From: Nocardia nova SH22a
Lineage (GTDB): Bacteria; Actinomycetota; Actinomycetes; Mycobacteriales; Mycobacteriaceae
Direction of reading: 5' to 3'
Length of the DNA stretch: 64,000 nt
Assembly: GCF_000523235.1 (NCBI RefSeq)
Contig: NZ_CP006850.1
Location: forward strand, 2,914,001-2,978,000
Positions 44,546 to 53,353 of this stretch are shown piece after piece (the stretch's first letter is position 1; the number at the start of each line of letters is the position of its first letter). The notes under the pieces are model-generated. The model saw nothing but the letters and a program-made list of their open reading frames with translations. It did not search any database and was not told the DNA's origin. A program made the translations under genes and the position numbers.

Positions 44546-45760
44546 ATGACCGGACCATTGGACGGAATACGGATTCTCGATCTGACGTCGAATTTCATGG
44601 GTCCCTACGCCTCGCTGCTGCTGGCCGATATGGGCGCCGACATCGCCAAGATCGAGTCCCGCGCGGGCGATACCACCCGCGGCGTCGGGCCGTGCCGCCA
44701 TCGCGGCATGAGCGCGATCTTCCTGCACCTCAACAGAAACAAGCGCAGCATCGTGCTCGATCTGAAGAGCGCGGGCGGCAACGCGGCGCTGAAACGGATG
44801 CTGACATCGGCCGACGTCGTGCTCTACAGCCTGCGCCCGCAGGCGATGGCGAAACTGGGCCTGTCCTACGCCGAGGTCCGGTCCGTCAATCCGGAGATAA
44901 TCTATTGCGGCGCATTCGGTTTCGGCCAGAACGGCCCGTACGCTTCCCGGCCCGCCTATGACGACCTGATCCAGGCGGCGGTCGGTATGCCGGTGCTACA
45001 GAGCCGCAAACAAGGAGAGCCGGACTATGTGGCGACCGCGGTCGCCGACCGGGTCGTCGGAATGGCCACCTCCACCGCGATATCGATGGCGCTGTTCCAC
45101 CGCGAGCGGACCGGCCGGGGACAAGAGGTCCAGGTGCCGATGTTCGAGACCTTCGCGCATTTCGTGCTGGGCGATCACCTCTACGGATACACCTTCGACC
45201 CGCCCATCGGTGAGTGGGGCTACGCCCGGATGATGAATCCGGACCGCCGCCCCTATCGCACCACCGACGGGTATCTCGGCGTCAACGTGTACACCGACAA
45301 GCACTGGCATCGGTTCTTCGAGCTGTCAGGCCATCCGGAGATGGCGTCGGACCCGAAGTTCGCCGACATTCACGGCCGGACCGCGAATATCGCTGTGCTG
45401 TACGAGTTTCTGGCTCGCACCTTCGAGACGAAGTCGACCGCCGAATGGGTGCAGATCCTCACCGAGGCCGACATCCCGGTGATCGAGATGAACACCCCCG
45501 ATTCGCTGCTGGACGATCCACATATGAAGGACGTCGGATTCTTCCGCGACGAAGACCACCCCACCGAGGGCAGGCTCAAATCGCTGGGCATTCCGCAGCA
45601 GTGGAGTGAGAGCCGTCCGGAACTGCGCTATCCGGCGCCGCGCCTCGGTGAGCATTCCACGCAGCTGCTGACCGAATACGGGTTCGGCACAGCGGAAATC
45701 GAAGAACTGTTGAATTCCGGCGCCGCATACGAGGCCGACCCGGCGGCGGCGAGAACCTAG
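44546..45760 (+). CDS. Family III CoA-transferase (CaiB/BaiF)
   Basis: A 404-residue CaiB/BaiF-type protein with the early GIRILDLTSNFMGPYASLLLADMGADIAKIE and VRSVNPEIIYCGAFGFGQNGPY blocks. The position of the catalytic aspartate in formyl-CoA transferase is glutamate here (VPMFETF), a spelling frequent in the family. It transfers CoA between acids, or could act as a racemase-like enzyme. It begins 47 bases after the SDR and is followed after 15 bases by a second family member. Confidence 0.85.
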   Translation: MTGPLDGIRILDLTSNFMGPYASLLLADMGADIAKIESRAGDTTRGVGPCRHRGMSAIFLHLNRNKRSIVLDLKSAGGNAALKRMLTSADVVLYSLRPQAMAKLGLSYAEVRSVNPEIIYCGAFGFGQNGPYASRPAYDDLIQAAVGMPVLQSRKQGEPDYVATAVADRVVGMATSTAISMALFHRERTGRGQEVQVPMFETFAHFVLGDHLYGYTFDPPIGEWGYARMMNPDRRPYRTTDGYLGVNVYTDKHWHRFFELSGHPEMASDPKFADIHGRTANIAVLYEFLARTFETKSTAEWVQILTEADIPVIEMNTPDSLLDDPHMKDVGFFRDEDHPTEGRLKSLGIPQQWSESRPELRYPAPRLGEHSTQLLTEYGFGTAEIEELLNSGAAYEADPAAART

Positions 45761-45775
45761 GAATCGGAGATGGCC

Positions 45776-46924
45776 ATGACAACTGATCTGCCGCTGGCCG
45801 GAGTCACCGTGGTGGAGCTGGGCGACAGCGCCTCGGCCCCGTTCGCGGGCAAGATACTCGCGGAATTGGGCGCCGAAGTATGGAAGGTGGAGCGGCCGAC
45901 GGGCGACTCCTCGCGTGGCTGGGGCCCGAGCATGTGGCAGGGCAGCGGTGCGTCCTTCCATGCCTTGAATCGCGGAAAGCATTGTCTGCGTATCGATATC
46001 AAGGATCAGGAGCAGCTGGCCACGCTGCACGAGTTGATCGCGTCCCGTGCCGATGTGTTCATCCACAATCTGCGTCCCGGCTCGGCGGCGAAGTACGGGC
46101 TCGACGCGGACAGTCTGCGGGTGACCAAGCCGGAACTGGTCTACTCCGAGGTCGGAGCGTTCGGCCACACGGGCCCGCTCAACACGCTGCCCGGGTACGA
46201 CCCGCTCATGCAGGCGTTCTCGGGGATCATGAGCATCACCGGCGAGGAAGGCCAGGCGCCGGTGCGCGCCGGCGTCTCGATCGTCGATTTCGGCACCGGC
46301 ATGTGGGCGGTGATCGGCATCCTCGCCGCACTGTTCCGGCGCCAGAACAAACACAGCGGCGCGACGGTGAACAGCTCATTGCTCGAAACGGCCATCGCCT
46401 GGATGACCGTCGGCATCGCCAACTACACCGCCGACGGGACGGTGGGGAGCCGGCACGGGTCCGGTGTGGCCTTCATCGTCCCGCACCGCGCCTACGCGGC
46501 CGACGACGGCTATCTGGTGGTGAGTTGTGCGAACGACGCGCTGTTCGCGCGGCTGTGCGAGGCGCTCGGCCACCCGGAATGGGCGGCCGATCCCCGGTTC
46601 ACCACCAATGCCGCGCGATTGACCAATCGCGACGAGATCGATCGGCTGATCGGCGAGCGGATCGCCACCGCGTCCCGAGACCATTGGCAGGGCATCCTGC
46701 AGGCTGCCGGTATCCCGGTCGCTCCCACCCAGACCACCGCCGAAATCGTCGAGCACGAGCAGACCCACGCTCTCGGCATTCTCGGCAAGCCGAGCGAGGA
46801 CGAGATCGCCCTGGTCGGCCTGCCGCTGTCCTTCGACGGGAAGCGTCCCGCGCCGCTGCACGCGGCACGCGATATCGGCGCCGACAATCACCGGCTCGAC
46901 ACGGTTCGGAAGAGCGGAAATTGA
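45776..46924 (+). CDS. Family III CoA-transferase (CaiB/BaiF), second copy
   Basis: A 382-residue CoA-transferase from the ATG at 45776 (GGAG six bases upstream); an in-frame ATG two codons earlier also has a ribosome site. The N-terminal VTVVELGDSASAPFAGKILAELGAEVWKVERP and GRRGDSS-like segment (TGDSSRGWGPS) are typical. Glutamate stands at the aspartate position (SSLLETA). It ends the forward run started at 37491. Two adjacent CoA-transferase genes suggest either a heteromeric enzyme or two acid pairs. Confidence 0.85.
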   Translation: MTTDLPLAGVTVVELGDSASAPFAGKILAELGAEVWKVERPTGDSSRGWGPSMWQGSGASFHALNRGKHCLRIDIKDQEQLATLHELIASRADVFIHNLRPGSAAKYGLDADSLRVTKPELVYSEVGAFGHTGPLNTLPGYDPLMQAFSGIMSITGEEGQAPVRAGVSIVDFGTGMWAVIGILAALFRRQNKHSGATVNSSLLETAIAWMTVGIANYTADGTVGSRHGSGVAFIVPHRAYAADDGYLVVSCANDALFARLCEALGHPEWAADPRFTTNAARLTNRDEIDRLIGERIATASRDHWQGILQAAGIPVAPTQTTAEIVEHEQTHALGILGKPSEDEIALVGLPLSFDGKRPAPLHAARDIGADNHRLDTVRKSGN

Positions 46925-47063
46925 GGTTGTGCCCCGGACGGTGGTCACACGGCTGATCGTTCTGATGCCACTGATCGTCCGGCCGGAAAATATTGCCGTA
47001 CAACGATCTTCGTCTCACCGAATGTATGGCGAATTCGACCGCGCCGAGACACGGGACAGTTAA

Positions 47064-47081
47064 CATCTAGTGTACTAGATG
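47064..47081. promoter_or_regulatory. Perfect inverted repeat upstream of the MFS gene
   Basis: CATCTAG and CTAGATG are exact inverted copies separated by TGTA, 86 bases before the MFS start. The surroundings are AT-richer than average. This is a plausible operator for a small dimeric repressor such as a GntR or MarR protein. Confidence 0.55.
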
Positions 47082-47166
47082 CTTTCCGTTCGGCTCGGTG
47101 CGCGCATGCTTCCGTGAGCCGGTGGAGACCGCCGCGTCGGCGCGGCCGTGTCGATTGGAGTCGTTC

Positions 47167-48402
47167 TTGTCGAGCACCGGAAGCGTGGACTTCGAAGATG
47201 CGGCGGCCGTGGCGAGGCGTTCGGGGCCGACGATCCCGCGCGCATTCGGTTTCGTCGTCGCGGTCGTGTCACTGATGCTGATCTTCGCCACCGCGGGCGC
47301 GCCCGCCGCGCTGTATCTCACCTACGAGTCGGCCTACGGAGTCTCGCAGGCCGTCATCGCCCTCGCGTTCGGGGCATACATCTGTTCGGCCGCAGTGACA
47401 TTGGTCGTCTTCGGCCGCATCTCCGACTACTGCGGACGGCGCCGGGTCGCCGTCGCGACGCTGGGCATCGCGCTGGCGTCGTGCGTCGTGCTGGCGGCGG
47501 CGCCCGGCATGGGCGGGGTGCTCCTCGGTCGCGCGTTGCAGGGGGTGGCCGCCGGGCTGGGAATGAGCGCGGTGAGCGCCTACGTCGCCGATCTCGGTGG
47601 CGCGGGGGCGGATACGCGCCGCGCACAGGTGGCCACGAGCATCGGCCCGACCGCCGGTGTCGCCCTGGGCGCCGCGGGCGCCGGGCTGCTGGTGAGTGTG
47701 GTCCCGAGGCCCGAGGTCACCATCTTCGCCGGGCTTGCCGTCGCGCAGGCGCTGTGCGCGGTGGTGCTGGTCGCATGCCCGGAGACGCGAGACCGGCGCC
47801 CGGGCGCGCTGCGTTCCCTACGTCCGGCCGTCGGTATTCCGGCGGGCAGGGGATGGGTGTTCGCCGCGATCTGCCTGGCCACGGTGTCGTGCTGGGCGAT
47901 GGGCGGGTTCTATCAGGCGATGGGCCCGGTCGTACTGGCCGACGTCTTCACCGGCGCACCGCGTGCGGCGGGCGGGCTGAGTGTCGCGGCGCTGATCGGG
48001 GTGACTCCGCTGGGCACCGTGATCGCGGCACGGCTACGCCGCAGGTCGGCGATACGTGCCGGACTGGGGTGCTATGCCGCGGGTGTGGTCCTGGTCCTCG
48101 TCGCGGTGGTCACGCGTGATGTGGCATTGTTCTTCGCCGCGAGCATGGTAGCCGGGATCGGTTTCGGAATGTCGTTCTCGTCGGCATTGGGCACCGTGCT
48201 GGTGCTGTCGGCCCCGGGCGAACTGGCCGGTGCGCTGTCGGCCTTCTATCTCATCAGCTATCTCGGTGCCGCGGTGCCCGCGGTCGTCTCCGGGGCGGTC
48301 GCGCGCACTGTTGGCGTCTACGGAGTGACGCTGGGATACGGGGCGCTCGTGGTTGCCGCGGCGGGTGCCGCCGGACTGCTCGTGGCGAGACGGATCGACT
48401 GA
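47167..48402 (+). CDS. MFS transporter
   Basis: A 411-residue major facilitator with about 12 membrane segments and the loop motif GRISDYCGRRRV after helix 2. The TTG at 47167 is favoured: GGAG sits six bases upstream and the first helix begins at about residue 29 (FGFVVAVVSLMLIFATAG). The frame is open further upstream without a ribosome site. Direction of transport and substrate are unknown; drug-efflux type members have a similar size. A candidate operator lies at 47064-47081. Confidence 0.82.
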   Translation: MSSTGSVDFEDAAAVARRSGPTIPRAFGFVVAVVSLMLIFATAGAPAALYLTYESAYGVSQAVIALAFGAYICSAAVTLVVFGRISDYCGRRRVAVATLGIALASCVVLAAAPGMGGVLLGRALQGVAAGLGMSAVSAYVADLGGAGADTRRAQVATSIGPTAGVALGAAGAGLLVSVVPRPEVTIFAGLAVAQALCAVVLVACPETRDRRPGALRSLRPAVGIPAGRGWVFAAICLATVSCWAMGGFYQAMGPVVLADVFTGAPRAAGGLSVAALIGVTPLGTVIAARLRRRSAIRAGLGCYAAGVVLVLVAVVTRDVALFFAASMVAGIGFGMSFSSALGTVLVLSAPGELAGALSAFYLISYLGAAVPAVVSGAVARTVGVYGVTLGYGALVVAAAGAAGLLVARRID

Positions 48403-48487
48403 GTCGCGGTCCGTGCGATCCGCTCGCGCCGGATGGAATCGGCACGCGCGCAGGTGGTTTCGAACGCCGACGGCCGTGTCGTGTCGC

Positions 48488-49408
48488 TCAGCTGCCGACG
48501 CGCCGGCGCAGATCCGACGGTGTCTGATCGAAGTGAGCGCGAAACGCCCTGGTGAAATGTGCGGCACTCGTATAGCCGACCGAGCGCCCGACCGCGGCGA
48601 TCGAACGCTGCGGCGGGAACCGGGTCAGTTCGGCATAGGCGCGGGCGAGGCGACGGCGACGGATGTAGGCCCACACCGGCTCGTCCGTCGTGGCGAACAG
48701 ATCGTAGAGGCGGCGGCGGGATACGCCGTGCTCGCGCGCGATGCGGGCCGGATCCAGGGCCGGGTCGCCGAGGTGGGCGTCCACATAGTTGCGCGCCGAT
48801 AAGAGCAAGGCCGAATCGTCCCAGGACTTCGCGGTGGGCATGGCCTGCATGCACATCGCCCGGACGAGTTCGAGAGATGCGGTCGACGCCGCGGATTCGG
48901 TCGCGGGGTCCATGAGCGTGGTCCCGCCGAGGCCGTCCAGCAGCGATTTCAGCAGTGACGCGGCAGGGGAGGGCGGCAGGACGCGCATGGTGACCATCTC
49001 GGGCCGGGGGACCAGGCTGCGGAAACGTTCCCTGGGAACGAACAGGCTCTGCTTGGTGACCCGCCCGGGAATCGAGGCGGTCGCCGTCCGCACGCTGTCC
49101 CACAGCACCGCCGTGCCGGTTCCCACCTCGGTCTGCCGGTCGTCTTGATCCAGGAACTCGTGCCCGTCGGTGACCAGCATGACGACGATGTACTCACCCG
49201 AGGTCATGGCCACCTCACGTCGGCCGCGCCGGAATTCGGAGGCGCCGACCGTCGTGCCGATCAGGCGCAGGTCGCCGAAAGTCTGTGCCCGCACGGATCC
49301 CGGAACATCGTCGTGCGCATTGCTGCCGGTCAGTACCCAGGGCAGATGACTGGTGATCATGCCGTCGACTATGTCCAGGTCGCTGACCGCTGTGTCAGCT
49401 GTTGTCAA
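48488..49408 (-). CDS. AraC-family transcriptional regulator
   Basis: About 306 residues from the TTG at 49408, preceded by GGGAGGTCACC; the frame is open for a further 94 codons but that part crosses the promoter region. The C-terminal 100 residues have two helix-turn-helix motifs (DPARIAREHGVSRRRLYDLF; AAVGRSVGYTSAAHFTRAFRAHFDQTPS). The N-terminal part is a sensor of the AraC_binding_2 type. It is divergent from the aldehyde dehydrogenase at 49675, with a conserved 15-bp motif in the promoter region. It may activate the aldehyde dehydrogenase and the SDR gene. Confidence 0.85.
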   Translation of the reverse strand: MTTADTAVSDLDIVDGMITSHLPWVLTGSNAHDDVPGSVRAQTFGDLRLIGTTVGASEFRRGRREVAMTSGEYIVVMLVTDGHEFLDQDDRQTEVGTGTAVLWDSVRTATASIPGRVTKQSLFVPRERFRSLVPRPEMVTMRVLPPSPAASLLKSLLDGLGGTTLMDPATESAASTASLELVRAMCMQAMPTAKSWDDSALLLSARNYVDAHLGDPALDPARIAREHGVSRRRLYDLFATTDEPVWAYIRRRRLARAYAELTRFPPQRSIAAVGRSVGYTSAAHFTRAFRAHFDQTPSDLRRRVGS

Positions 49409-49463
49409 GGTGACCTCCCAGGCGCGCGACGCCTCCGGTGCGGTCGGAAGCGGATCCGTCGTA

Positions 49464-49478
49464 CCTAAATAGTATGAG
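49464..49478. promoter_or_regulatory. Shared 15-bp motif, copy A
   Basis: CCTAAATAGTATGAG lies between the divergent AraC and aldehyde dehydrogenase genes, 56 bases from the AraC start. It matches the copies at 51204-51218 (reverse strand) and 61696-61710 at 12 of 15 positions each. On the minus strand it contains TACTAT, a possible minus-10 box for AraC. Confidence 0.55.
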
Positions 49479-49674
49479 AGTTTTTGTGACCGACGCAACA
49501 GCGTGCCGAAATCGTTCGAGGTGGCAAACACTGCGCTCAGATCGTCAATCCGGCGACCGTCGATCCGGGACAGACTCGTGGTGCGGAGCCCGGCGCCGGG
49601 TGGTCGGCGCGGATTCGCGACTGCGAATTCGATTGGGGCGAAGGATATTTGCCGAAATCTGCTAGGAGTGTGAA

Positions 49675-51171
49675 ATGACAGTGACCACACCGATTGTCAC
49701 CGGCCAGAAGGTGAGCCCGGCGGTCGAAGCGTGGCTCGCCTCGCATCGACCGGCATTGCTCATCGACAACGAATGGGTGCCCGCCGCATCGGGCGCGACG
49801 TTCGAGTCGGTCAATCCGGCTACCGAAGCGGTGATCGGGCACGTCGCCGAGGCCGACAAGCCCGATGTGGACCGGGCCGTCAGGTCCGCGCGCGCAGCGT
49901 TCGAGAACGGGCCGTGGGCGAAGATGGGTCCGCACGCGCGCGGCGCGATCATGCGGCGGTACGGCCGGATCCTGGAGGAGCACGCCGATGAGCTGACCGA
50001 GTTGGAGTCGCTCGACAACGGGATGACGATCGGCGCGTCGAAGGCGTTCTTCACCGTCGCGATGGAGAGCTACTACTTCTTCGCGGGACAGACCACCGTC
50101 GTCGGCGGGCACACGCCGCCCGTGGCGGAGGGGGCCTTCAACTACACCACGCGCAAGCCGGTCGGCGTCGTCGCGGGGATCATTCCGTGGAATGCCCCGA
50201 TCACGTCGGCGATGTGGAAGGTCGGACCGGCGCTCGCGGCCGGGAACGCGATCATCCTCAAACCCGCCGAGCAGGCGTCGCTGTCCTGTATCCGGCTCGG
50301 TGAGCTGGCGGTCGAGGCGGGTTTCCCGCCCGGTGTGTTCAATATCCTGACCGGATTCGGTCCGGGCGCGGGATCGTCACTGTCCGAGCATCCGGACGTG
50401 GACAAGATCTCGTTCACCGGCTCGACCGAGGTCGGCAAGCTGATCCTGCAGGCGTCCACCGGCAACCTCAAGCGGGTGACGCTCGAACTCGGCGGCAAAT
50501 CGCCCAATATCGTCTTCGCCGACGCGGATCTGACCGCGGCGGTGCCGTATGCGCTGGCCGCGTTCACGACGCTGACCGGACAGGCGTGCGGCGCCGGATC
50601 GCGGCTGTTCGTGCAGCGCGAGATCAAGGACGAATTCGTCGAACTGCTCACCGAGCAGACCGCGGCGCTCACGATGGGCGACCCGCTGGACCCGGCGACC
50701 ACGCTCGGCCCGCTCGCCTCGCGTGAGCAGTTCGATCGGGTGTGCGGATATCTGGCGGCGGGCAAGGAGGCGGGTGCCACCGCGACGATCGGTGGCGAAA
50801 GTGTCGGCGGCGGTGGCTTTTTCGTGCAGCCGACGATCTTCGACGGGGTCGACAACTCGATGCGGATCGCCCGCGAGGAGATCTTCGGCCCGGTGTTGTC
50901 GGTCATCCCGTTCACCGATGAGGACGACGCGATCGCCCAGGCCAATGATTCGACCTACGGGCTCGGCGCGGCGGTGTGGAGCCGTGACATCAGCCGCGCG
51001 CATCGGGTCGCCGATCGCATCAAGTCGGGCATGGTGTGGGTGAACACCTATCTGGCGCTGGATCCGACCATGCCGCTGGGCGGCTTCAAGCAATCAGGTA
51101 TCGGCCGCGAGATGGGGCCGGACTGGTATCACCACTTCACCGAGGAGAAGGCGGTGTACATCAAGCTCTGA
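49675..51171 (+). CDS. Aldehyde dehydrogenase
   Basis: A complete 498-residue aldehyde dehydrogenase: IPWNAPI, FTGSTEVG, ELGGKSPN, GQACGAGS (nucleophile cysteine), EEIFGPVL and GGFKQSGIGREMG. In spelling it is closest to the truncated dehydrogenase at the left edge (GQAC, LGGK.PNIV) among the four here. AGGAGTGTGAA precedes the ATG. It is followed by an SDR gene with its own promoter-like element 33 bases after the stop. Confidence 0.92.
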   Translation: MTVTTPIVTGQKVSPAVEAWLASHRPALLIDNEWVPAASGATFESVNPATEAVIGHVAEADKPDVDRAVRSARAAFENGPWAKMGPHARGAIMRRYGRILEEHADELTELESLDNGMTIGASKAFFTVAMESYYFFAGQTTVVGGHTPPVAEGAFNYTTRKPVGVVAGIIPWNAPITSAMWKVGPALAAGNAIILKPAEQASLSCIRLGELAVEAGFPPGVFNILTGFGPGAGSSLSEHPDVDKISFTGSTEVGKLILQASTGNLKRVTLELGGKSPNIVFADADLTAAVPYALAAFTTLTGQACGAGSRLFVQREIKDEFVELLTEQTAALTMGDPLDPATTLGPLASREQFDRVCGYLAAGKEAGATATIGGESVGGGGFFVQPTIFDGVDNSMRIAREEIFGPVLSVIPFTDEDDAIAQANDSTYGLGAAVWSRDISRAHRVADRIKSGMVWVNTYLALDPTMPLGGFKQSGIGREMGPDWYHHFTEEKAVYIKL

Positions 51172-51203
51172 TCCGACGGGACTGCCCACTGGCTCCGAGA
51201 ACT

Positions 51204-51218
51204 ATTATACTAATTAGG
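51204..51218. promoter_or_regulatory. Shared 15-bp motif, copy B
   Basis: ATTATACTAATTAGG; its complement CCTAATTAGTATAAT matches the copy at 61696-61710 at 13 of 15 positions. It overlaps a TATACT minus-10-like box 46 bases before the SDR ATG. Confidence 0.6.
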
Positions 51219-51263
51219 TCCGGCCGTGCATCGGCCGATCCCACCCGAGAACAGGAGAGCATC

Positions 51264-52004
51264 ATGGGCAGTCTCGACGACAAGGTCACGATCGTGACGG
51301 GAGCCGGGCGGGGCATCGGCCGCGCCATCGCGGAGGCCGCGGCCGCCGAGGGCGCGATCGTCGTCGCATCGGATATCGACGCCGAGGCTGCCGAACGGAC
51401 CGCCGCGGCCCTGGGCGGCAAGGCGATCGGCATCGCCGCGGACGTCTCGTCGGCCGAATCGGTGCAAGCGCTGGTCGACGGTGTTGTTCGGCGGTTCGGC
51501 CGGATCGACGTCCTGGTGAACAACGCGGGCTGGGACAAGGCCGGTCCGTTCGTCGAGTCGGACCCGGCCGACTGGGACCGGATCATCCGGATCAATCTCT
51601 ACGGCGTCCTGCACACATCGAGGAGCGTTCTGCCCATCATGTCCGAGCAGAAAGCCGGATCGGTGGTCAATATCGCCTCCGACGCGGGACGTGTGGGCTC
51701 GTCCGGCGAGGCGGTGTACTCGGCGACCAAGGGCGGCATCATCGCCTTCAGCAAGACGGCCGCCCGCGAGGTGGCGCGCCACGGCGTGCGGGTCAATTGC
51801 GTCTGCCCGGGGCCGACGGATACCCAGCTGCTGGCGGAGTTCGCCGGGGACAAACTGCGCAACGCGCTGGTTCGCGCCATTCCGCTGGGACGAGTGGGGC
51901 AGCCGGACGATGTGGCGAACGGAGTGGTCTTCCTCGCCGGGGACAGGGCCGAGTTCGTGACCGGCCAGACCCTCAGCGTGAGTGGGGGATTGACCATGTG
52001 CTGA
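51264..52004 (+). CDS. Short-chain dehydrogenase/reductase
   Basis: A 246-residue classical SDR: cofactor motif TGAGRGIG, NNAG, catalytic serine in NIASDAG and YSATK (Tyr-x3-Lys). An aspartate at the end of beta-strand 2 (VASDID) predicts NAD(H) preference. ACAGGAGAG precedes the ATG at 51264. It likely interconverts a hydroxyl and a ketone in the pathway served by the preceding aldehyde dehydrogenase. A T-rich hairpin terminator follows at 52092. Confidence 0.92.
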   Translation: MGSLDDKVTIVTGAGRGIGRAIAEAAAAEGAIVVASDIDAEAAERTAAALGGKAIGIAADVSSAESVQALVDGVVRRFGRIDVLVNNAGWDKAGPFVESDPADWDRIIRINLYGVLHTSRSVLPIMSEQKAGSVVNIASDAGRVGSSGEAVYSATKGGIIAFSKTAAREVARHGVRVNCVCPGPTDTQLLAEFAGDKLRNALVRAIPLGRVGQPDDVANGVVFLAGDRAEFVTGQTLSVSGGLTMC

Positions 52005-52091
52005 TCGCCCACCGCCCGAGTCGCCGAGCGCGGCTCGGTCGACGAGAGCTCGAAGGATGCCGACCGGTATCCGGTCGCCTCTTCGAATTCC

Positions 52092-52126
52092 GCCCGTGCC
52101 GGGGTGTCCACCGCCCCGGCACGGGC
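52092..52126 (+). terminator. Stem-loop terminator after the SDR gene
   Basis: Perfect 13-bp arms (52092-52104 and 52114-52126) with a nine-base loop, followed by TGCTGTCTTTT, one of the few T-rich tails in the window. Confidence 0.85.
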
Positions 52127-52371
52127 TGCTGTCTTTTGTGCGGGAAATTGGCGTGTGAAAAGTCGAGTCTGTATTAAATTCTGGACCGGTTGCGTCTGTG
52201 TGAGGGACTGGCGGCGGCAGTCGGTCCGAGTGGTGGACGGCATCGCGTTCTCGATCTCGCGCATGATGATTGCTGTCTATCAGGCAATTTCGATACCTTC
52301 CGGTCGATGTCCGGATCGGATGTGCTGTGACTCTTGACACAACGACGAGGAGCGGCCTAGAGTCTAATTCA

Positions 52372-52387
52372 GATTCAATTATGAATC
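52372..52387. promoter_or_regulatory. Perfect inverted repeat, candidate operator of the cupin operon
   Basis: GATTCA and TGAATC are exact inverted copies around ATTA. It starts eight bases past the minus-10-like TAGAGT, an ideal place for a repressor. Confidence 0.55.
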
Positions 52388-52504
52388 TTCCGAGCCTGTC
52401 TGTTCGGTTCGGCGCCCGCGGGTCCCGCCATCCGTTCGGATGCGCCGTCGGGACCTCGGCAATTCATCCCCTGCTGCGAGCAGTTCGAAGAAGTGGATCA
52501 AGCA

Positions 52505-52987
52505 ATGGCAATACGCAATCGCCGGGTTGTGACCGGACTCGATGCCGAGGGAAGGTCCTGCATCCGGTCCGACGAGTCGGTCGCCGATCTGACCACACCC
52601 GATCCGGATCGGCCTCTGGTGTGGGCGACCGCCCTTCCCGCCGACAACCGATCCGACGGCGAGCCGGCGCACTCACCGGTGTCGCTGGACCTGTTCTCCA
52701 ACGGCGGCGGCTTCCTCACCGTGTCGGAGATGCGGCCGGGCGAATCGGGCCCGATGCACGCGACCGACACCGTCGACTACGTCATCGTCCTCGACGGCAG
52801 TGTCCGGATGGCGATGGAAGAAGGCGAGGTCGTGCTGAATCCGGGAGACATCGTGGTGCAGCGCGGTGTCGCGCACAGCTGGACGGTCGTCGGCGACAAG
52901 CCGATGACGATGGCGTGCATCGTGCTTCCCGCGGAGCCGGTGCCGGGCGCGAACGACCAGTACAACATCCGGAACATGACGCACTGA
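52505..52987 (+). CDS. Cupin-domain protein
   Basis: A 160-residue small beta-barrel protein. The two cupin motifs are visible: the first as PGESGPMHATDTVDYVIVLDG (about residues 78-98), the second as LNPGDIVVQRGVAHSWTV. The histidines in HATDT and VAHSW and the glutamate-rich strand between them could form a metal site, but the first motif has only one histidine. Similar proteins occur in aromatic and terpenoid catabolic clusters. ATG at 52505; GTG at 52493 is the alternative. First gene of the forward run to 57017. Confidence 0.82.
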   Translation: MAIRNRRVVTGLDAEGRSCIRSDESVADLTTPDPDRPLVWATALPADNRSDGEPAHSPVSLDLFSNGGGFLTVSEMRPGESGPMHATDTVDYVIVLDGSVRMAMEEGEVVLNPGDIVVQRGVAHSWTVVGDKPMTMACIVLPAEPVPGANDQYNIRNMTH

Positions 52988-53010
52988 TTCCAGCAGCAAG
53001 GAGTAATGAC

Positions 53011-53346
53011 ATGACCAACGCAGACATGGCCGCGCGGTGGGCGAAGGCGCTCGCGGAACGCGATGTGGCCGATTTCCGGGACCAGTTCGATCCGCAGGCG
53101 CCGGTGTGGCAGAGCACGTCGAACGCCTCCCATACGGCCGAGTCCGGTCTCGACGGCATCGAGGAACGGGGCGGTTTGCCGGAGTTCACCGATATCCGGA
53201 CCACGGTGACGGACTGGGGATTCGTCTGCCGGACCTCGACGCACCACGATGGCCGCAATCTTCATCTCGCCCAATTCCTTTGGGTGGAGGGCGACAAGAT
53301 CGTCAAGGAAGAGGAGTACATCGGCATTCAGGTGAACGGCGGCTAG
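53011..53346 (+). CDS. SnoaL-like / NTF2-fold protein
   Basis: A 111-residue protein with the NTF2-like pattern: an opening helix pair (MAARWAKALAERDVADFRDQFDPQAPVWQS), a middle beta sheet, and a final strand ending GIQVNGG. AAGGAGTAATGAC precedes the ATG. It lies 23 bases after the cupin gene. The fold is used for hydration, isomerisation or cyclisation of small hydrophobic substrates, but nothing here fixes the reaction. Confidence 0.78.
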   Translation: MTNADMAARWAKALAERDVADFRDQFDPQAPVWQSTSNASHTAESGLDGIEERGGLPEFTDIRTTVTDWGFVCRTSTHHDGRNLHLAQFLWVEGDKIVKEEEYIGIQVNGG

Positions 53347-53353
53347 GAAGCTC

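Larger units (their letters stand above)
52005..52504. promoter_or_regulatory. Intergenic region: SDR terminator and cupin-operon promoter
   Basis: A 500-bp gap. It contains the terminator at 52092-52126, then no recognised gene in 52130-52330, then a promoter-like pair: TTGACA at 52334-52339 and TAGAGT at 52358-52363 (18-base spacing). The palindrome at 52372-52387 follows directly. Confidence 0.55.
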
